Positions 60,149-64,000 of a stretch of 64,000 nucleotides of DNA are shown here, in pieces. Below the pieces are notes generated by a model. It was not told the DNA's origin. It ran no database searches and was given only the letters and a program-made list of their open reading frames with translations. The DNA lies in assembly GCF_000423185.1 (NCBI RefSeq), contig NZ_AUHM01000002.1, positions 615,320-679,319 on the forward strand, written 5' to 3'. Numbering within the stretch: the stretch's first letter is position 1; each line of letters opens with the position of its first letter. Position numbers and translations under genes: made by a program. The stretch comes from Inquilinus limosus DSM 16000 (GTDB lineage: Bacteria > Pseudomonadota > Alphaproteobacteria > DSM-16000 > Inquilinaceae).

Positions 60149-61540
60149 ATGGACGGCCAGTCCAAAATTGACCAGAGGCCTGGAAGCGATCAGCGGGCCG
60201 GCACCGGCCCGGCTGCGGAAGCCGACGCCCTGACGCGGCCGCTGCCGGAGGCGCCGGATGCGGTGCCCGGCCGGCGCCTGCGCGCCCGCATCAGCCAGAT
60301 CACCCTGATCAAGATCCGCTGGGTCGCCGTCGCCGGCCAGGCCGCCACCATCCTGTTCGTGCACTACTGGCTGGGCTACGCCCTGCCGCTGTGGCCGGCG
60401 CTGGCGATCGTCGCCATCTCGGTGGCGCTGAACGTCGCCGCCATGGTCCAGGGCAAGTGGCGGATGCGCCTGGTGGAGCGGGACGCGGCGCTCTATCTCG
60501 GCTACGACATGTGCCAGCTGGTGGCGCTGCTGTTCCTCACCGGCGGGCTGCTGAATCCCTTCGTGGTGCTGATGCTGGCGCCGCTGACGGTCTCGGCCAC
60601 CCTGCTGAGCTACCGCAGCACGGTGACGCTGACCGGCCTGGCCATTGCCGGCGTGGTGCTGCTGGCCTTCTGGCACTATCCGCTGCCGGGCGGCATGCCC
60701 TCCAGCGGCTCGCCCTACCATCTCGGCGTCGGCCTGGCGATGGGCATCGCCATCATCTTCATCGCCCATTACGTCTGGCAGGTCGCCGCCGACGCCCGGC
60801 AGGTGTCGGACGCCCTGGCCGCCACCCAGATGGCGCTGGAGCGCGAGCAGCGGATCTCGCTGCTGGGCGGCCTGGCGGCGGCGGCGGCGCATCAGCTGGG
60901 CACGCCGCTCGGCACCATCACCCTGATCGCGCGGGAGATGCGGCGCGACGTGCCGGCCGACAGCCCGATGGCCGAGGACATCGCCCTCCTGGAGCAGGAG
61001 GTGAACCGCTGCCGCGACATCCTCACCGAGCTGGCGCGGCGGCCGGAGCCGGACGACGGGGACCCGTTCCGGCTGATGACCCTGCCGGCGCTTGCGGGGG
61101 CGGCGGCCGAGACCTATCTGCACGCCGACAACCGCCGCCTCGCCATCACCGCCGCCGAAGGCCCGCCGGGCCAGCCGCTGATGCTGCGGCGGACGCCGGA
61201 GCTGATCCACGGCCTGGGCAACCTGATCCAGAACGCGCTGCAATTCGCCCGCAGCAAGGTCGAGATCAGCGCCGAATACGGGCCGAAGACGGTGGTGCTG
61301 CGGATCGTCGACGACGGTCCGGGCTTCCCGCAGGCCCTGCTGGGCCGGCTCGGCGAGCCCTATGTCTCCGGTCGCGGCGAGGACAGCGACCATATGGGGC
61401 TCGGCATCTTCATCGCGGCCACGCTGCTGGAGCACAGCGGGGCCCAATTGTCCTTCTCGAATGGCCCGCAAGGGGGCGCGGTTATTGCAGTTGCGTGGCC
61501 GCGACACAAATTTGAGAGGAAAGAAAGGACCTGGGCATGA
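60149..61540 (+). CDS. regB: Redox-sensing histidine kinase RegB/PrrB/ActS
   Basis: A 463-residue membrane sensor kinase. About six membrane segments span 55-215. The quinone-binding motif GGLLNPF is at 132-138. The phospho-accepting His248 is in AAAHQLGTPLG. Redox-active Cys288 (NRCRDIL) lies exactly 40 residues after the histidine, the same distance as H225 to C265 of Rhodobacter RegB. The ATPase domain ends with DHMGLGIFIA. GGAG at 60140-60143 supports the ATG. It overlaps regA (ATGA). It controls respiration, carbon and nitrogen fixation genes by aerobic/anaerobic redox state in relatives. Confidence 0.95.
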   Translation: MDGQSKIDQRPGSDQRAGTGPAAEADALTRPLPEAPDAVPGRRLRARISQITLIKIRWVAVAGQAATILFVHYWLGYALPLWPALAIVAISVALNVAAMVQGKWRMRLVERDAALYLGYDMCQLVALLFLTGGLLNPFVVLMLAPLTVSATLLSYRSTVTLTGLAIAGVVLLAFWHYPLPGGMPSSGSPYHLGVGLAMGIAIIFIAHYVWQVAADARQVSDALAATQMALEREQRISLLGGLAAAAAHQLGTPLGTITLIAREMRRDVPADSPMAEDIALLEQEVNRCRDILTELARRPEPDDGDPFRLMTLPALAGAAAETYLHADNRRLAITAAEGPPGQPLMLRRTPELIHGLGNLIQNALQFARSKVEISAEYGPKTVVLRIVDDGPGFPQALLGRLGEPYVSGRGEDSDHMGLGIFIAATLLEHSGAQLSFSNGPQGGAVIAVAWPRHKFERKERTWA

Positions 61541-62124
61541 CCATCTCCCCTGCCACCTCGACCCCCGACCAGCCGGCGCCGCTGCCGGCGCGCGATGCGG
61601 CCAAGAGCCTCTTGATCGTCGATGACGACGTCGCCTTCCGCACCCGCCTGGCCCGCGCCATGGAGAAGCGGGGCTTCGAGGTGGTGACGGCCGACGGCCT
61701 GGCCACCGGCATCGACCTGGCCCGCCGCGTCGCCCCCGCCTTCGCGGTGCTGGACCTCAGGCTGGGCGACGGCAACGGGCTCGACATCGTGCCGGTGCTG
61801 CACGAGGCGCGGCCGGACAGCCGGGTGATCATGCTGACGGGTTACGGCAACATCGCCACCGCGGTGGCCGCGGTGAAGGCCGGCGCCGTCGACTACCTCG
61901 CCAAGCCGACCGACGCCGACCAGATCGAGGCGGCCCTGTTGAACCCCGGCGAGAAGCTGCCGCCGCCGCCGGAGAACCCGATGTCGGCCGACCGGGTGCG
62001 GTGGGAGCACATCCAGCGCGTGTTCGAGCAGTGCGACCGCAACGTGTCCGAGACGGCGCGGCGGCTGAAGATGCACCGCCGCACGCTGCAGCGGATCCTG
62101 AACAAGCACGCCCCTCGAGGCTGA
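61537..62124 (+). CDS. regA: Response regulator RegA/PrrA/ActR
   Basis: A 195-residue response regulator. The receiver carries the phospho-accepting Asp73 (AVLDLRLGDG) with VDDD and the Lys in YLAKPTDADQ. A proline linker (LPPPPENP) leads to a Fis-type helix-turn-helix (VSETARRLKMHRRTLQRIL), nearly invariant in the RegA group. It starts in the regB stop codon. It activates or represses redox-regulated genes on phosphorylation by RegB. Confidence 0.96.
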   Translation: MTISPATSTPDQPAPLPARDAAKSLLIVDDDVAFRTRLARAMEKRGFEVVTADGLATGIDLARRVAPAFAVLDLRLGDGNGLDIVPVLHEARPDSRVIMLTGYGNIATAVAAVKAGAVDYLAKPTDADQIEAALLNPGEKLPPPPENPMSADRVRWEHIQRVFEQCDRNVSETARRLKMHRRTLQRILNKHAPRG

Positions 62125-62128
62125 GAGG

Positions 62129-62524
62129 TCAGCCGCCCTCCGCCTGCGGCAGCCGCGCCGTCGCCTCGATCTCGACCCGCATACGCGGCTGCACCATCTG
62201 GGCGAAGATCGTGGTGTTGGCCGGCCGCGCCGCGTCGCAGTGGCGGCGGATGATCGGCACGATGCGCTCGAACTCCGCCTGGCTGGCGACATAGATCACC
62301 ACCCGCACCAGGTGCTCGAGCCCGGCCCCGGCCCGGCCGAGCGCCCAGGCGATGTTGCGGAAGCAGTTCTCGCACTGGCTCTCGACATCCTCCGGGAAGG
62401 AGAAATCCGCCGGGTCGAAGCCGGTGGTGCCGGAGACGAAGACCCAGCCGTCCGCCACCACGGCGCGGGCGTAGCCGGCCCGGTCCTCATATGGCGAGCC
62501 GGTGAAGATGCGCGTTCCGATCAT
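62129..62524 (-). CDS. RidA family protein
   Basis: A 131-residue member of the YjgF/YER057c/UK114 family. GWVFVSGTTGFDP, QCENCFRNIAWAL, VVIYVAS and RVEIEATA are family blocks, and the Arg in the late RMRVEIEA corresponds to the catalytic arginine of imine deaminases. It may remove reactive enamines or act in an amino-acid pathway. AAGGACG precedes the ATG. It follows phzF by 22 bp. Confidence 0.9.
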   Translation of the reverse strand: MIGTRIFTGSPYEDRAGYARAVVADGWVFVSGTTGFDPADFSFPEDVESQCENCFRNIAWALGRAGAGLEHLVRVVIYVASQAEFERIVPIIRRHCDAARPANTTIFAQMVQPRMRVEIEATARLPQAEGG

Positions 62525-62546
62525 GGTTCGTCCTTTCCGATAGGCG

Positions 62547-63440
62547 TCAGAGGCGCAGCGTGCCGCCGCCGACGGTGACGCAGCGGCCGCGCAGCTCGAC
62601 CCGGCCCTCCCCGAGCCGGACGGCGATGCGGCTGGGCCGGCCGAGTGCGTGGCCCTGCTCGATGATCACTTCGCCCGAAGCCGGCGCCACGCCGCGTTCG
62701 GCGAGCAGCCAGGCCAGCGGGCCGGCGGCGCTGCCGGTCGCCGGATCCTCCCACAGCCCGACGGTCGGGTTGAAGAAGCGGGCATGGGCGACGGCCGCGG
62801 GATCGATCGGGTCGAGGCTGTAGAAGTAGCAGCCCTGGGCCGCGACCCGGCGCAGCTCCGCCAGCAGACGGGCGGCATCGGGATTGGCCGCCGCCACCGC
62901 GCCGCGGTCGCGGGCCTGGACCAGCAGATGCGGCGCGCCGGTCGAGACCACGCAGGCCCCGGGACGCAGATCCTCGCCGCGCAGGCCCAGCGCCGCCGCC
63001 AGGGCGGCCGGGTCGGGATGCTCCGCCAGGGCCTGCGGGTCGCCCTGGATCAGGCCGATCGCCTCCAGCCGCCCCGCCCGCGCCGCCACCGCCACCGGCA
63101 GCACCCGGCCGCCGAGCTGCTGCGCCAGAGCCAGCCCGTCGCCGAGCGGGCCGAGCCGGCCCGATTCCGCCAGCCACCACCAGGCGCCGAGCGAATTGTG
63201 GCCGGCGCCGGAGACCTCGGCCCCCGCCGGGGTGAAGGAGCGCAGCCGGGAAGCGGCGCCGGGCGTCGTCGGCGGCAGCAGGAAGGTCGTTTCGGACTGG
63301 TTCAGCTCGCGCGCGATCCGGCGCAGCAGGGCCTCGTCCAGCCCGTCCGCCTCCGGCACCACGGCCAGCGGATTGCCGGCCAGGGGTTCCTCGGCGAAGA
63401 CATCGACCAGGGTGAAGAGCAGGGTGCGCGGAGCGGTCAT
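62547..63440 (-). CDS. PhzF family isomerase-like protein
   Basis: A 297-residue PhzF-fold protein. AGNPLAVV near residue 22 and ETTFLLPP with the catalytic-type glutamate open it; GAGHNSLGAWWWL, ARFFNPTVGLWEDPATGSAAGPLAWLL and GRPSRIAV are hallmarks. Most members are epimerases/isomerases of unknown substrate, not phenazine enzymes. It heads a two-gene operon with RidA and diverges from a LysR gene. Confidence 0.9.
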   Translation of the reverse strand: MTAPRTLLFTLVDVFAEEPLAGNPLAVVPEADGLDEALLRRIARELNQSETTFLLPPTTPGAASRLRSFTPAGAEVSGAGHNSLGAWWWLAESGRLGPLGDGLALAQQLGGRVLPVAVAARAGRLEAIGLIQGDPQALAEHPDPAALAAALGLRGEDLRPGACVVSTGAPHLLVQARDRGAVAAANPDAARLLAELRRVAAQGCYFYSLDPIDPAAVAHARFFNPTVGLWEDPATGSAAGPLAWLLAERGVAPASGEVIIEQGHALGRPSRIAVRLGEGRVELRGRCVTVGGGTLRL

Positions 63441-63554
63441 CGGTGGGTCCGGTTGAGCTGACTTCAGCAGTGTCGAGGCATAATTCGGTTGCAGCCCGCC
63501 CCTATCCAATCGAGATGTCTTCAATCGCTGTTGAGGAAATCTCAGGAGGCCGCG

Positions 63555-64000
63555 ATGGCCCTGCCTTCCCTGAACGCGCTGCAGGCGGCCGAGGCGGTGG
63601 GCCGGCTCGGTTCGCTGTCCCGCGCCGCCGCGGCGCTGGGCGTGACCCCGAGCGCGGTCAGCCATCGGCTGCGAGCCCTGGAGCGGCAGCTCGGCCTCGG
63701 CCTGTTCGAGCGCGGCGAGGCGGGGCTGGCGCCGACCGCGGCCGGCCGCCGCCTGCTGCCGGGGCTCAGCGAGGGCTTCCAGCGCATCGCCGCGGCGGTC
63801 GAGGAGGCGACGGCGCGGGAACGCGGCACCGTGACCGTCACCTGCGGCCTGGCCTTCGCCGCGAAATGGCTGGTGCCCCGGCTGGTCGGGCTGGCCGCCC
63901 GCCACCCCGATCTGGAGGTGCGGCTGGTCACCACCAGCCGGCTCGTCGAGTTCGACCGCGAGGATGTCGATCTCGGCATCCGCTTCGGCCGCGGCCGCTG
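63555..64000 (+). CDS. LysR family transcriptional regulator, GcvA-like (partial)
   Basis: The 3' end is outside the window; 148 codons are seen. Residues 1-60 form the winged helix (LNALQAAEAVGRLGSLSRAAAAL, TPSAVSHRLRALERQLGL). The start of the substrate domain (GTVTVTCGLAFAAKWLVPRL) shows the xxKWLVPRL signature of the GcvA group. AGGAGG (63544-63549) precedes the ATG. It diverges from phzF-ridA across 114 bp and is their probable regulator. Confidence 0.92.
   Translation, partial: MALPSLNALQAAEAVGRLGSLSRAAAALGVTPSAVSHRLRALERQLGLGLFERGEAGLAPTAAGRRLLPGLSEGFQRIAAAVEEATARERGTVTVTCGLAFAAKWLVPRLVGLAARHPDLEVRLVTTSRLVEFDREDVDLGIRFGRGR

Overview
The window is high-GC, densely packed bacterial DNA. 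Gene content points to a free-living alphaproteobacterium, probably of the Rhodospirillales/Azospirillales type (Inquilinus-like; this is inference). The pointers are a RegB/RegA redox two-component pair, a Fur regulator without CxxC pairs, ExoD, the CobS/CobT branch of cobalamin synthesis, tauABCD, many short-spaced ATGA-overlapping operons, and several families of palindromic intergenic repeats. No tRNA, rRNA, insertion sequence, prophage or CRISPR array was seen. Chromosomal coding runs almost without gaps, and no stretch looks like an obvious island.

Layout. 1-6.9 kb is a carbohydrate locus: a fructosamine-kinase-type kinase and a GntR repressor (minus) diverge from an operon for a GH4 glycosidase, a PfkB sugar kinase, a solute-binding protein and two permeases. 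A 22-bp palindrome fills the promoter spacer between the two arms. 7-13.6 kb is a run of regulator/effector pairs (LysR-DHA2 exporter, TetR-glyoxalase fold, LysR-aldo/keto reductase) plus a small lipoprotein and a low-molecular-weight phosphatase. 13.8-15.7 kb holds a MetQ-type binding protein with a 2-oxoglutarate oxygenase. 15.8-22.7 kb is housekeeping: EcsC, CobB-type sirtuin, a uracil-DNA glycosylase family protein, an AI-2E-type membrane protein, a zincin, an SDR, YciI, a Bcr/CflA exporter and a YgjP-type peptidase. 23.2-26.7 kb is tauABCD for taurine or sulfonate sulfur.

26.8-34.7 kb is a second sugar locus. A ROK regulator followed by a Gfo/Idh/MocA dehydrogenase and a ThuA protein (plus) diverges from a Gfo/Idh/MocA dehydrogenase, a binding protein and two permeases (minus). 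The minus operon begins with what looks like the orphaned last 46 codons of a MalG-type permease. Both sugar operons lack an ATPase gene. Both carry the same 168-bp element (39-bp inverted repeats around 90 bp) at the junction between the binding protein and the first permease, in the same orientation relative to transcription.

34.8-41 kb contains ExoD, a membrane-anchored adenylate/guanylate cyclase with a [2Fe-2S] ferredoxin domain and histidine-rich membrane segments, Fur, a 44-residue histidine-rich membrane peptide, a large MscS channel and a sulfite-oxidase-fold protein. 41.3-50.2 kb has a SYLF lipoprotein, cobC-cobS, a MATE exporter, DUF2239, a TetR regulator, a Na/Pi cotransporter family protein, a Nudix hydrolase, cobT and a thioesterase. 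50.2-57.3 kb has a second class III cyclase (cyclase-TolB-TPR), a second sulfite-oxidase-fold enzyme, a cupin, a LEA-type lipoprotein and a MocR regulator divergent from a threonine-dehydratase-like enzyme. 58-64 kb ends with a YkgJ protein, an ABC-2 exporter divergent from regB-regA across only 9 bp, RidA-PhzF and a truncated GcvA-like LysR gene.

Together the window suggests a versatile soil or rhizosphere heterotroph with sugar scavenging, sulfonate-sulfur scavenging, redox and cyclic-nucleotide signalling and multidrug export. The observations most worth following are the cyclase coupled to a ferredoxin and a putative haem membrane domain, the paired 168-bp elements, the permease remnant and the small peptide beside fur.
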